Origin: Gammaproteobacteria bacterium
GTDB lineage: Bacteria > Pseudomonadota > Gammaproteobacteria > Xanthomonadales > SZUA-36
Reading direction: 5' to 3'
DNA: 64,000 bases
Assembly: GCA_021772915.1 (NCBI GenBank)
Contig: JAJFLB010000018.1
Location: 248,001-312,000, forward strand
The notes under the pieces were generated by a model that did not search any database, had not been told where the DNA came from, and saw only the letters and a program-made list of their open reading frames with translations. The position numbers and the translations under genes are program-made. Shown here one piece after another: positions 52,505 through 61,911 of the stretch. How positions within the stretch are numbered: the first letter of the stretch is position 1; every line of letters begins with the position of its first letter.

Positions 52505-53448
52505 CTACGAAATCCGGTGCAGACTTTTCCCCAAGAAAAATAGGCATTGTCGGTGCGGGACCGGTAGGCTGCGTATTGGCGGCCTGCTTATCCAACGCTG
52601 GCCACGAGGTGGTGTTGTGTGACCTGGTCGACGAGCTTCTAGCTCCAACTATGGATCCCGGCATCCGCATCGAGGGTGCCATGAAAGTCAGTGGCCGGGT
52701 TGCACGAACGGTCGCATCCCTCGATGGATTGGCTGATGACCCACCAGAGCTGATTTTTGTCAGCTCCAAAGCGACCGCGCTGCCACTGATAGCGTCTGCC
52801 ATGGAACACTTTCACCGCCCTGGAATTTACGTGGTGAGTTGGCAAAACGGACTGGACACAGAACGGGTGCTTTCCGAACACCTGGGCGCGGAGTGGGTAA
52901 TGCGTGCGGCGGTTAATTTTGGTGTCAGCCTGCTGCAGCCGGGTCACGTCAACATGGGCTTCCATCACCCACCACATTGGCTTCAGGAAGCAAATGAGAA
53001 CGGCAAGCAAGTCGCTTCCGTGGTTTGCGAGCTACTCACTGAGGCAGGTCTCCCAACCAGACACGCCGAGCGCATTGTCGATCCTGTCTGGCAAAAGACT
53101 ATTCTCAATGCTGCCCTGGGTCCCGTCTGTGCCGTCACTGGTAAGACAATGTCACAGGCGCTGCACGACCCTTTTCTCTTCGATCTGGTTGAGAAACTGG
53201 TCAAGGAGGGGATTGCGGTTGCCCGCGCCAATGAAGTGCAGCTGGGTTGGGACTATTTTCGTTACTCCATGAATTACCTGAAAGGTGGCGGTAACCACAA
53301 ACCCTCCATGCTGGTGGATATCGAGAGCGGACGAATCACTGAGGCCGAGTTTATCAATGGCCAGATTGTAAAATACGCAGATATTGCCGGGCTTGAAGCG
53401 CCCTACAATACGATGATGCGGGCGCTGGTTAAAGCACTTGAGTCCTGA
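52501..53448 (+). CDS. Ketopantoate reductase-like (ApbA/PanE family) dehydrogenase
   Basis: A 315-residue NAD(P)-dependent 2-oxoacid reductase. The dinucleotide motif IGIVGAGPVGCVLAACLSNA is at residues 13-32. VSSKATALPL and VSWQNGLDTE follow. The conserved Lys is in DPVWQKTILNAALGPVCAV, and GGNHKPSMLVDIESGRITE is the typical C-terminal substrate motif. PanE makes pantoate for CoA, but paralogues reduce other 2-oxo acids. Given the ACT-protein neighbour, a catabolic or paralogous role is as likely as pantothenate synthesis. Confidence 0.8.
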   Translation: MTTKSGADFSPRKIGIVGAGPVGCVLAACLSNAGHEVVLCDLVDELLAPTMDPGIRIEGAMKVSGRVARTVASLDGLADDPPELIFVSSKATALPLIASAMEHFHRPGIYVVSWQNGLDTERVLSEHLGAEWVMRAAVNFGVSLLQPGHVNMGFHHPPHWLQEANENGKQVASVVCELLTEAGLPTRHAERIVDPVWQKTILNAALGPVCAVTGKTMSQALHDPFLFDLVEKLVKEGIAVARANEVQLGWDYFRYSMNYLKGGGNHKPSMLVDIESGRITEAEFINGQIVKYADIAGLEAPYNTMMRALVKALES

Positions 53449-53496
53449 GCCAACGGGTTTGACCCGTAACCTGTACAACATGCGACTCATACGCAG

Positions 53497-54162
53497 GTGA
53501 ACATGAAATCCTTCTGGTTGATTTTTTTCGTCATTTCAGCCACAGCAGAACTTAGCGCTATCATGTTCGACCTGACGCCTGTACACCTGGTCGCCAAGCC
53601 GCTACTGATGAGCACATTGCTGTTGTACTTTATCTTTGCCACCAAGGGATATCCCGCCTGGCGGACCCTGGTGGGGATTGCCCTGGTGTGTTCCTGGGCT
53701 GGTGACGTCTTTCTGATGGTGGACAACCGGTTCGTGGAGGGGTTATCAGCATTTCTACTCGCTCATGTCTTCTACATCAGTGCTTACCACAAAACGGGTG
53801 CTTCAAACGGTCAACTGAAACCACAGGACATACTGAAATTTGTTTTATTCGGAATCGTTTTGATCTGGATGCTTTATCCCGGGCTGGATGACCTGCTGAT
53901 TCCCGTTGCAGTCTATGCATTGATACTTTTGAGTATGGGAGTTTGGGCCCACAAACGTAGAGGAGCCACATCAACAACAAGTTTCAGGCTCGTTGCTGTC
54001 GGTGCAGTTCTCTTTGTGGTATCAGACGGCCTGCTTGCATTTAACAGGTTTGTCACCGAGATTCCCGCCGAACGAATACTGGTAATGTCCACTTACATCG
54101 CCGCACAGTTCACGATTGTGCAGGGCCTGATCAAACACGAAAAGCCTGACCATTCAGGCTAA
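53497..54162 (+). CDS. YhhN/TMEM86 family membrane protein (lysoplasmalogenase-like)
   Basis: A 221-residue integral membrane protein with about eight hydrophobic helices. VCSWAGDVFLMVDNRFVEGL and LFVVSDGLLAFNRFV contain the acidic pairs (GDxxLM, SDxxLA) conserved in the YhhN family. Eukaryotic TMEM86 members hydrolyse lysoplasmalogen; the role of bacterial members is not settled. It follows the reductase gene by 48 bp and may be the third gene of that unit. Confidence 0.82.
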   Translation: MNMKSFWLIFFVISATAELSAIMFDLTPVHLVAKPLLMSTLLLYFIFATKGYPAWRTLVGIALVCSWAGDVFLMVDNRFVEGLSAFLLAHVFYISAYHKTGASNGQLKPQDILKFVLFGIVLIWMLYPGLDDLLIPVAVYALILLSMGVWAHKRRGATSTTSFRLVAVGAVLFVVSDGLLAFNRFVTEIPAERILVMSTYIAAQFTIVQGLIKHEKPDHSG

Positions 54163-54166
54163 AGCC

Positions 54167-54271
54167 CTAGTGTGCCCTTGAAAAGGACCAGCCATTCTCT
54201 GCGGTCCGCGCCTTGTCTCGGAACATCTGGGTACCTCTGAATCCGTAGTTATCGCATTGAAGGAGCACTAG
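54167..54271. mobile_element. MITE-like element, copy D (105 bp)
   Basis: Bounded by CTAG at both ends (CTAGTGTGCCCTTG ... TTGAAGGAGCACTAG). Read in reverse it matches the first 105 bp of copy C but lacks the AGAGTAGG core. It lies between the convergent YhhN and aldehyde dehydrogenase genes. Confidence 0.75.
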
Positions 54272-54291
54272 AAGCAAGTCACACTTTCCTC

Positions 54292-55713
54292 TTACCTGAC
54301 GACCTTCAAGGTTTGAAGCGAAGTAAATTCTTCCATTCCGTAGAGGCCGAACTCAACACCCATACCGGATTGCTTGATACCACCAAAAGGGGCGTCCGGC
54401 TGAAGCGCGCCGTGGTCATTGACCCACGCGGACCCACATTCCAGGCGTTGAGCCAATTCAGCAGCCTTATCCAGGTCGCTTGACCAGACAGAACCTCCCA
54501 GACCACACTCATTGCGGTTGGCACGATCGATGACTTCGTCGATGTCTGAGTATTTGATAATGGGTACTATCGGGCCAAAGGGCTCTTCATCCACCAGCCG
54601 ACTACCATCCGTCAGATCGGCAACAATCGTTGGTTCAAAAAAGTAGCCATCACGGTCCATCACGTGGCCACCGGCGAGAAAACGGCCACCATCTGCCTTC
54701 GCAGACGCAGCCAGATCCCGAATAATGTTCAATTGTGCCAGGTTTTGAACAGGACCCAGCTCTGTGCCTTCTTCAAGCCCGTCACCCACGACTACGTTTT
54801 CCGCCAGCCCTGCCATTGCCTGGCAAACCTCTTCATATTGGGATTCGTGGACGTACAAACGCTTTAACGCCGCACATGTTTGTCCGTTGTTGTGGAAGCA
54901 GGCGGCAAACAGTTTGGGGGCCATTTCAGCGACATCGATATCCGGTAACACGATACCTGCATCGTTGCCTCCCAATTCCAGGGTACACCGTGTCAGGTTA
55001 CCCGCCGCAGATTCCATGATCCGCTTGCCGGTTGGAGTCGAGCCTGTGAAGGCCACTTTCGCAATGTCCGGATGAGCGGTGAGGAGACCGCCCACGCTGC
55101 CTGGACCTGTGATGATATTGATCACACCGGGTGGCAGGATTTCGCTCGCCAGCTGTGCAAACCGCAGACTTGAAACCGGTGTATATGTGGCTGGTTTCAT
55201 CACGACAGTATTGCCGGCTCGCAGCGCCGGAATGACGTGCCAGATAGCAATCATCAGTGGCCAGTTCCAGGGGGTAATCGAGGCAACAACACCAAGGGGT
55301 TTTCTGTGTACTTCAATGCGTGCCACCTCGTTGTCCTGGATGACATCAACCGGGAGTTGAAGCTCGGCCGTGTATTGCGTCCACGCGACTGACCCCCCAA
55401 CTTCCATACCTGATCCAACGCCGTTGAGGCCGCCCATTGGTTTTCCGGTTTCTTTGGTTACAAGTTCCATCAGTTCAGACATGTTGGCCTTGATGGCACC
55501 GGCAACCTCGTGCAACAACTGCCTGCGCTCCTCGTCCGAGGTTTGGCTCCAGGCCGGAAATGCAGCCTTGGCAGCACTAACTGCCTGCTCCACGTGAGAG
55601 GCATCACCCAGTTGACACTGTGCAAAAGCTATGCCCGTGGCCGGGTTGATGACGTCAAAGGTATTGCCGGACTGCACGGGGTTACCGTTAATATTCATAT
55701 TAAACTGTTGCAC
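54292..55713 (-). CDS. NAD(P)-dependent aldehyde dehydrogenase (succinate-semialdehyde type)
   Basis: A 473-residue complete aldehyde dehydrogenase. TPWNWPLMIAIWHVIPAL and FTGSTPTGKRIMESAA form the cofactor site. CTLELGGNDAGIVLP supplies the general-base Glu, and FHNNGQTCAALKR the catalytic Cys. The GTG at 55713 has GGAGA about 8 bases upstream; an internal ATG five codons later is possible. It could oxidise aldehydes released by the amine dehydrogenase, but nothing in the sequence fixes the substrate. Confidence 0.92.
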   Translation of the reverse strand: MQQFNMNINGNPVQSGNTFDVINPATGIAFAQCQLGDASHVEQAVSAAKAAFPAWSQTSDEERRQLLHEVAGAIKANMSELMELVTKETGKPMGGLNGVGSGMEVGGSVAWTQYTAELQLPVDVIQDNEVARIEVHRKPLGVVASITPWNWPLMIAIWHVIPALRAGNTVVMKPATYTPVSSLRFAQLASEILPPGVINIITGPGSVGGLLTAHPDIAKVAFTGSTPTGKRIMESAAGNLTRCTLELGGNDAGIVLPDIDVAEMAPKLFAACFHNNGQTCAALKRLYVHESQYEEVCQAMAGLAENVVVGDGLEEGTELGPVQNLAQLNIIRDLAASAKADGGRFLAGGHVMDRDGYFFEPTIVADLTDGSRLVDEEPFGPIVPIIKYSDIDEVIDRANRNECGLGGSVWSSDLDKAAELAQRLECGSAWVNDHGALQPDAPFGGIKQSGMGVEFGLYGMEEFTSLQTLKVVR

Positions 55714-55925
55714 GGGCTATTCTCCAGAAAGTGGTGTTTGCTTGCATTATATTGGTGTTTGTGCAGATTGAAAAATTTTTCGACCAGAGCCAGGACAGGG
55801 TTCTAGGGACCTGGACCAGTCGCTCCCTGTGAGCTCCATCTTCGCATTGCAGTAACTGGAATGCTATGAAAGCACCGTTGGCTACGTTGTATTAATCCGA
55901 CGGCGTACTGGTTTTCAATATCGTA

Positions 55926-56288
55926 TCAATGGTGATCCGCTTTGATTTCAGTTGCGGGACCAAATGAATCCAGCCGGGTGAGGAAAGTGTAGTCTCCCTC
56001 GTAGGACATCAAACCAATAAATACCAACAGACACAACGGCGGCAGAACAATCGCATAGATCAACGCCAAACGTTCCCATGCCATGTGCATGAAGATTGCG
56101 ATAATGAAACCGGCTTTTAACAGCATGAAAATGATAATCAACGACCAGCGGAGCATGCCCTGCAACTGGTAGTAATCCACCGCGTAGGAAAACGAACTCA
56201 GTACGAATAACAATACCCATACCCATAAATAAATAGCCAGTGGATGCTGTTGATGTCCTTCGACAGCGGGTGCTTCAGCGTGTGCCAT
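55926..56288 (-). CDS. Cytochrome c oxidase subunit IV (prokaryotic)
   Basis: A 120-residue protein with three membrane helices (about residues 20-38, 47-67 and 77-97), the CyoD/CoxD type that stabilises bacterial oxidases. A His-rich N-terminus (EGHQQHP) and C-terminus (DHH) flank them; IAIFMHMAWERLALIYAIV is the best-conserved part. It is the last gene of the oxidase operon. The 212 bp after it to the aldehyde dehydrogenase gene hold nothing I can support. Confidence 0.88.
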   Translation of the reverse strand: MAHAEAPAVEGHQQHPLAIYLWVWVLLFVLSSFSYAVDYYQLQGMLRWSLIIIFMLLKAGFIIAIFMHMAWERLALIYAIVLPPLCLLVFIGLMSYEGDYTFLTRLDSFGPATEIKADHH

Positions 56289-56345
56289 GGTTTGTATCTC
56301 CTGGATTTCCTTCCTGATTGCCGTTTTTTGTAGCCCTGAAAAAGG

Positions 56346-57047
56346 TCACCATAAATAAAAGAATGCGAAAATAAATACCCAAACGAGATCGACGAAATGC
56401 CAGTAGAGACCGGCGATCTCAACCATTTCGTAATTGCCGCCACGATGACGGTCGTAATAACCCGTACCAACCCGCTTGGCGACCACGATCAGGTAAATCA
56501 CACCAGCAGTTACGTGCATGCCGTGAAAACCCGTGATCATGAAAAAGGCTGCACCGAATTGCGGTGCCCCCATTGGATTGGCCCAGGGTCTGACACCTTC
56601 TTCCACGATTAGCTTGGTCCACTCAAAAGCCTGCATGCCGACGAAGGTCGCACCCAGGGCGGCCGTTGCCAACATCAAAATTACGGTTTTTTTCTTCTCG
56701 AGTCGGTAACCATAGTTAACCGCGAGTGCCATCGTTCCGCTGGAGGTGATCAGGACAAAAGTCATGATGGCGATCAGAATTAACGGAATAGGTTCACCAC
56801 CAAAACTGAGTGCAAATACTTCACTTGGAATTGGCCAGTTAACCGTAGTCGAGATCCTGACATTCATATAAGCGATCAGGAAGCAGGAAAAAATAAAGGT
56901 ATCACTGAGCAGGAATATCCACATCATGGCCTTGCCCCAGGGCACCTGGAAAGCCTGCTTGTCGTCTGCCCAGTCAGTCGCCAGCCCTTTGTGGCCTGTT
57001 TGTAGTGATGCGGTCGCCGCCGCGGTCGCCAACGCTTCTTGTGTCAT
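56346..57047 (-). CDS. coxC: Cytochrome c oxidase subunit III
   Basis: A 233-residue membrane protein with five hydrophobic helices. KAMMWIFLLSDTFIFSCFL begins the first, ATFVGMQAFEWTKLI lies mid-protein, and ITGFHGMHVTAGVIYL and IAGLYWHFVDLVWVFIF are the classic subunit III motifs, with a lipid-binding Glu and His. It is the second of two subunit III-type genes in the operon. Confidence 0.92.
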   Translation of the reverse strand: MTQEALATAAATASLQTGHKGLATDWADDKQAFQVPWGKAMMWIFLLSDTFIFSCFLIAYMNVRISTTVNWPIPSEVFALSFGGEPIPLILIAIMTFVLITSSGTMALAVNYGYRLEKKKTVILMLATAALGATFVGMQAFEWTKLIVEEGVRPWANPMGAPQFGAAFFMITGFHGMHVTAGVIYLIVVAKRVGTGYYDRHRGGNYEMVEIAGLYWHFVDLVWVFIFAFFYLW

Positions 57048-57066
57048 GCCTCAATCCTCATCAATC

Positions 57067-57678
57067 TCATGTCCTCAGTAACAGGGCGAACAAAACCAGC
57101 CAAACCAGCAACAGGTAGTGCCAGTAGGTGGCGCAAAGGGCCACGTTTTGCTTCGCTTGCACGTAATCGTGCTGCCGCAATTTAATCCCCAACCGCACCA
57201 GGAACCAGATCCCACCCACCAGGTGCAGGGCGTGCAGGCCGGTAAACAGGTAGAAAAAAGCATTCGCCGGATTGCTGGCCGCGTAATACCCGGCCACCAG
57301 TAACTGTTCCCAGGCAGCAACTTGACCCGCAATAAACACCAGCGTTAACACTGTACCGCCAACAAGGTATAGGCTTGCCCTACCCGGCTTGTCCCGCTTC
57401 GATAGGTTACTCGCCATTTGCATGGCAACGCTGGCCAGGACCAGCACCAGGGTGTTGAACCACAAAATACGGGGGTCTTTCAAAACTTCCCAGTCGGCAG
57501 ATTGCATCCGCGTGTAGTAGGAGACGATAAACAACAGGAACATGCTGCTGACCACCGCCAGAAACATCACCAAACCCGTACGACTGGCCGTACTCACGGG
57601 CTGGAAGTCTCCGTGAATGCCTTCAAGCTCCCCGGCGTGCTCCCAGGGCTTCGAGGTCACTTTCCGAAAAAAGCTCAC
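57067..57678 (-). CDS. Second subunit III-type protein of the oxidase operon
   Basis: A 203-residue protein with five hydrophobic helices and the subunit III signatures FYLFTGLHALHLVGGIW and CATYWHYLLLVWLVLF. It is shorter and quite different from the neighbouring subunit III. Paired subunit III genes occur in some caa3-type operons. It overlaps coxA by 4 bp, so its product is probably made in step with subunit I. Whether both III proteins sit in one complex cannot be told. Confidence 0.85.
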   Translation of the reverse strand: MSFFRKVTSKPWEHAGELEGIHGDFQPVSTASRTGLVMFLAVVSSMFLLFIVSYYTRMQSADWEVLKDPRILWFNTLVLVLASVAMQMASNLSKRDKPGRASLYLVGGTVLTLVFIAGQVAAWEQLLVAGYYAASNPANAFFYLFTGLHALHLVGGIWFLVRLGIKLRQHDYVQAKQNVALCATYWHYLLLVWLVLFALLLRT

Positions 57679-59453
57679 TGGTGCTCGCCTTCCTCACCAT
57701 GGTAAGAGTCATCGGCCCTGGGTACATCTTCAGGGGCCATGGTTTGCGGTATGTAATCCCGGGCGGCACCTGGAACGCTATAGTCATAAGCCCAGCGATG
57801 AACTACCGGCAGCTCAGGGCCCCAGTTACCGTGCACCGGTGGGTTGTCGGGAGTTTGCCATTCAAGCGTGGTTGCTTTCCAGGGGTTCTTTTCAGCCCGC
57901 TTCCCTTTAAACAGACTCCAGAACAGGTTGAACAGGAAAAGCAACTGTACGACCGCCACGAACAAGGCAGCGACAGAAATCCCGGCATTCATGGCCTGGG
58001 TAGATTCATCCAGGAACGAAGTATCACCCATCGCGTAGTAGCGGCGTGGCAAGCCCTGGATGCCAAGATAATGCATCGGCAAATAAATGGCATAGGTCCC
58101 AAACAGGGTTAACCAGAAGTGAATCTTGCCCATCGTATCATTCAGCATTCGACCGGTAATTTTGGGATACCAATGGTAGATGGCGCCGAATATTACCAGG
58201 ATCGGAGAAACACCCATCACCATATGGAAGTGCCCGACAACAAAATAAGTGTCAGACAATGGAATGTCGACGGCAACGTTGCCAAGGAACAAACCAGTGA
58301 GGCCACCGTTAATGAAAGTGAATATAAAACCGATGACAAAAAACATAGGCACGGTCATGCGGATATCACCCCGCCACAGCGTCAGCACCCAATTATAAAT
58401 TTTGAGCGCGGTTGGGATCGCGATAATCAAGGTTGTGGTGGCAAAGAAGAAACCGAAATACGGGTTCATGCCGCTGACGTACATGTGATGTGCCCAAACA
58501 ATAAACGAGATGCCACCAATGGCCAGGATGGCCCAGACCATCATGCGGTAACCAAATATATTCTTGCGTGCGTGCACGGAAACGAGATCAGAGATCACAC
58601 CAAACGCGGGCAGCGCGACGATATAAACCTCGGGGTGACCAAAAAACCAGAACAGGTGCTGGAATAAAATTGGGCTACCACCGGCCGTTTTGGTCTGCTC
58701 ACCCATCGACAGGATCGCCGGCATGAAAAAGCTGGTACCTAACACCGCGTCTAACAACAGCATGATGCCCGTTACCAGCAGGGCCGGAAACGCCAGCAGG
58801 CCAAGGATTGTGGCTACAAAAATACCCCATACCGAAAGCGGCATACGCATCAGCGTCATTCCGCGGCAGCGTGCCTGCAATACCGTGGTCACGTAATTTA
58901 AGCCGCCCATGGTGAAGGCCACAATAAACAACACGAGTGAGACCAGCATCAGCACGATACCACCACCGATGCCGGGTGTGCCGGGCAACACGGCCTGTGG
59001 TGGATACAGGGTCCAGCCAGCTCCGGTTGGCCCACCCGATACAAAGAAACTGGCACACAGCACCAGCACCGAGAGCAGATAAACCCAGTAACTGAGCATA
59101 TTCATAAACGGGAATACCATATCCCGGGCACCGACCATCAACGGGATCAGGTAATTGCCAAAACCACCCAGTAGCAGGGCCGTCAGCAGATAGATCACCA
59201 TGATCATACCGTGCAAGGTAATGGCCTGGTAGTACTCATCGGGCGTTATAAATGAGAACGTATCCGGGAATCCCAGTTGCAACCTCATCATCAGACTCAA
59301 CACCAGAGCCACCATGCCTATGGCAATCGCGGTCAGGGAATACTGAACGGCGATGACTTTATGGTCCTGGCTCCAGATGTATTTAGAGATGAAACTCTGC
59401 GGATCGTGGAGATGTTGTTCGTGGTCCTTATCCGCTAGTGCGACATACGCCAT
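57675..59453 (-). CDS. coxA: Cytochrome c oxidase subunit I
   Basis: A 592-residue, 12-helix heme-copper oxidase catalytic subunit. ITLHGMIMVIYLLTALLLGG holds a low-spin heme His. FFGHPEVYIVALP has the CuB His linked to Tyr (type A family). WAHHMYVSGM has the other CuB His residues. VGHFHMVMG contains the high-spin and low-spin heme His pair. The C-terminal tail of about 60 residues is hydrophilic. It reduces O2 to water and pumps protons in the inner membrane. Confidence 0.96.
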   Translation of the reverse strand: MAYVALADKDHEQHLHDPQSFISKYIWSQDHKVIAVQYSLTAIAIGMVALVLSLMMRLQLGFPDTFSFITPDEYYQAITLHGMIMVIYLLTALLLGGFGNYLIPLMVGARDMVFPFMNMLSYWVYLLSVLVLCASFFVSGGPTGAGWTLYPPQAVLPGTPGIGGGIVLMLVSLVLFIVAFTMGGLNYVTTVLQARCRGMTLMRMPLSVWGIFVATILGLLAFPALLVTGIMLLLDAVLGTSFFMPAILSMGEQTKTAGGSPILFQHLFWFFGHPEVYIVALPAFGVISDLVSVHARKNIFGYRMMVWAILAIGGISFIVWAHHMYVSGMNPYFGFFFATTTLIIAIPTALKIYNWVLTLWRGDIRMTVPMFFVIGFIFTFINGGLTGLFLGNVAVDIPLSDTYFVVGHFHMVMGVSPILVIFGAIYHWYPKITGRMLNDTMGKIHFWLTLFGTYAIYLPMHYLGIQGLPRRYYAMGDTSFLDESTQAMNAGISVAALFVAVVQLLFLFNLFWSLFKGKRAEKNPWKATTLEWQTPDNPPVHGNWGPELPVVHRWAYDYSVPGAARDYIPQTMAPEDVPRADDSYHGEEGEHQ

Positions 59454-59513
59454 CAGAAACTACTCCTGGTCAATTCGGTGGGAATCATTGCTAAAATCCT
59501 TTCTTGTGTCTTG

Positions 59514-60866
59514 TTACAGGCTGTTGATGTAGGCCACGAGATCATTGATGTCCTGCTCGTCACGCACAACCCTGGCCATGAAACCCATTTGCTTGCCATA
59601 CAAATCCTGGGGATGCGCACCACGGATGCCCTGCCTGTAATTGTCAAGCTGCCTTATGATATACCAGTCATTCATGCCACTCAGGCGTGGGGCGTTCAGT
59701 GCCCAAATCCCCTGCCCCTGTTTTCCGTGGCAGGACTCGCAGGTAATAAACAGATCTTTACCGTGCTCGGCATCACCAGCAATGGTTGCCGGCGCAGATT
59801 CATCTGGCAGTGTTCCGATATAAGCCAATACATTGTCGATGGCTAAATCATCCACCAGGGTAGCCGCCATGGGTGCCATCTGTGCACCATATGAGTCTGC
59901 TTCGTGTGCACCGCGTACGCCTGCCTTGTAGTTTCTCAATTGTCGTGACATGTACCAGCTATCCAGTCCGGCCAGCTTGGGTGCATTCAGTTGTTGGATG
60001 CCCTCAGCCTGTGCACCGTGGCAGGTACCGCACAAACCGTACGTGGCCTGTCCCACTTCAGGATTACCGGCTGGTCTTGCAGCGGTCTCGGCGTAGGTCG
60101 GATAGCCTTGGAGCCAGGTCTGAAAATCTCCTTCATCTTCTACCACCAGGACGCCACGCATCGTGTGATGCGCAATGCCACAAAGTTCCTCACACATGAT
60201 GTCAAACCGGCCCTTCCTGGTAGGTGTCAGCCAGGCGTAAGGGCTCATGCCTGGAACCAGATCCATTTTCACTCGAAACTGGGGTACGGTGAAATTGTGT
60301 AAGACATCTTTAGACCTCAGCACAAACTTGTAAGGCTGATCAATGGGGAGATGTAATTCGGCGTCGGCAATCAGAATATCATCCTGGCCCGCCGGGTCAT
60401 CCGCTCGCATGCCAAAAGGGTTGTCGACCGACATCACGGCAACACTGGTCTGACCGAGTACGCCATCCGCACCGGGAAAACGGAAGCTCCAGTGCCATTG
60501 TTGACCGATTACCTCTACCACTTCGGCATCTTCAGGCACCTGTGTTACCTTGCCATACACCCACAATCCCGGGGCAAGCATCGCGACAACACCAACTGTC
60601 GTGATAACGGAAAGCCATGTTTCCAGCTTCTTGCTTTCTGGTTCGTAGTGCGCCTTGCGTCCCTCCTTGTGACGATACTTGATCACCACCCAAACCAGGA
60701 ACAGGTTAACAACAACAAAAACAAAACCGGTTATCCAGAAGGTGATATCAACCGTAAGATCGATTGATGACCAGTTGGACGCAATAGGCGTAAACCACCA
60801 GGGACTCATAAAATGAAAGAGCAACGTGATGACGACCAGTACGAGAATTCCAATAGCAATTGCCAT
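59514..60866 (-). CDS. coxB: Cytochrome c oxidase subunit II with two fused cytochrome c domains
   Basis: A 450-residue protein. Two membrane helices (about 42-62 and 84-104) precede the CuA domain, with ligands His190, Cys225 and Cys229 (MCEELCGIAHHTM), His233 and Met236. Two class I cytochrome c domains follow: CGTCH (279-283) and CESCH (376-380), each with a downstream Met. Usual caa3 subunit II has one heme domain; two in tandem make a longer electron wire. It is the first gene of the oxidase operon. Confidence 0.94.
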   Translation of the reverse strand: MAIAIGILVLVVITLLFHFMSPWWFTPIASNWSSIDLTVDITFWITGFVFVVVNLFLVWVVIKYRHKEGRKAHYEPESKKLETWLSVITTVGVVAMLAPGLWVYGKVTQVPEDAEVVEVIGQQWHWSFRFPGADGVLGQTSVAVMSVDNPFGMRADDPAGQDDILIADAELHLPIDQPYKFVLRSKDVLHNFTVPQFRVKMDLVPGMSPYAWLTPTRKGRFDIMCEELCGIAHHTMRGVLVVEDEGDFQTWLQGYPTYAETAARPAGNPEVGQATYGLCGTCHGAQAEGIQQLNAPKLAGLDSWYMSRQLRNYKAGVRGAHEADSYGAQMAPMAATLVDDLAIDNVLAYIGTLPDESAPATIAGDAEHGKDLFITCESCHGKQGQGIWALNAPRLSGMNDWYIIRQLDNYRQGIRGAHPQDLYGKQMGFMARVVRDEQDINDLVAYINSL

Positions 60867-61242
60867 ATTTTTTCCTTACTCCTGACTCTCTTTTTCGCAC
60901 ACCCGGCCTATTGGTCCGATGTTCTTCCCCACTTCAATTACCGAGGTCTTTGAGGTAGCCAGTTGTTGTTGTGCGCCAGACAATGAGGGTGCCCGGCAAT
61001 GCATGCATTTCATAGTTCAGGCTCGCTCGTTTTATCAGCTTTTATTGCCGGGATATACACTCACTTCAGCCTGATCTTGTGCTGATTTAACGAGTCACAT
61101 TTTATTGGCCCGGAAAAGGGTACAGCCTCCCGAGCAGGGGCGAGTGTCTCACATTTGTTCGGGCTTGAAAAGTTCTGTCTGACTATCAAAGCTTTGGGGC
61201 AATAGAATCAGGCGGTTAAGAAGCACTTGCGAACAAGAACCG
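60867..61242. other. 376-bp gap upstream of the oxidase operon
   Basis: No coding sequence or RNA gene is recognised. It should hold the promoter of the oxidase operon. The only structure seen is a 9-bp inverted repeat, CCCGGCAAT (60992-61000) with ATTGCCGGG (61044-61052). Confidence 0.5.
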
Positions 61243-61911
61243 TTACGGTCTTCTCACCAGCCAAAACGCTGACAGGAAAGCACCGATGAGAACCAAAGTC
61301 ACCAATAAAGAGGAATATCCTGGCAAGTAGAAATTACGGTAAAACGCATTACTGATACCGGCAACAGCCCATAGATTTCCACTGCCGCTGCCTGCCACCA
61401 ACTGACCCCGCATGCCCTTTTCCATGTGCTGCGCCATATCGCAGTGAACCAGGTAGGTGCGGTCGTCCCCCGGCACGATGAAAGTACCTGTCACGCGATT
61501 TCCACCGGAAGCCTCGATATGGAACATTCCTGCCGGGTACAGATAATTGGGCAAGCCGTGCACCATCCACTGGTGACGTACGTGGTCCTCGTTCACGAAG
61601 GTGATTTCAACCCGGGCGCAGGGCTGCACACGGATTTCATAGGTGTCCATGCCGAAGATCATGCCGGGAACGTCGGCGGCGTACTTCCTTCCCGCGTGAA
61701 CAATCAGGCTGTAATCACGACTGATTTCCCGGCAGTCACGCGGCAGCGTATCGTGGTTTTCGTTCATTACCACACCCGCCGGGTCCACCGACATTTGATG
61801 CCCACTGTGCTCTGAGTGGTCAGGTGTTTGCTGGCCGTACCCCATGACGGGTAGCAACGACACCAGGCAGACCGTCATGACAATGGGTGAACTCAAGGTG
61901 AAAATTCTCAC
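61243..61911 (-). CDS. Membrane-anchored cupredoxin
   Basis: A 222-residue protein: signal peptide (SPIVMTVCLVSLLPVMGYG), a His-rich linker (DHSEHSGHQM), one cupredoxin domain and a C-terminal membrane helix (SSLLVTLVLIGAFLSAFWLV). The type 1 copper ligands are a His in DHVRHQWMVHG and Cys-His-Met in VHCDMAQHMEKGM. The GTG start at 61911 overlaps the multicopper oxidase stop by 4 bp; the longer reading frame upstream is rejected. It probably carries electrons for or from the multicopper oxidase next to it. Confidence 0.82.
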   Translation of the reverse strand: MRIFTLSSPIVMTVCLVSLLPVMGYGQQTPDHSEHSGHQMSVDPAGVVMNENHDTLPRDCREISRDYSLIVHAGRKYAADVPGMIFGMDTYEIRVQPCARVEITFVNEDHVRHQWMVHGLPNYLYPAGMFHIEASGGNRVTGTFIVPGDDRTYLVHCDMAQHMEKGMRGQLVAGSGSGNLWAVAGISNAFYRNFYLPGYSSLLVTLVLIGAFLSAFWLVRRP

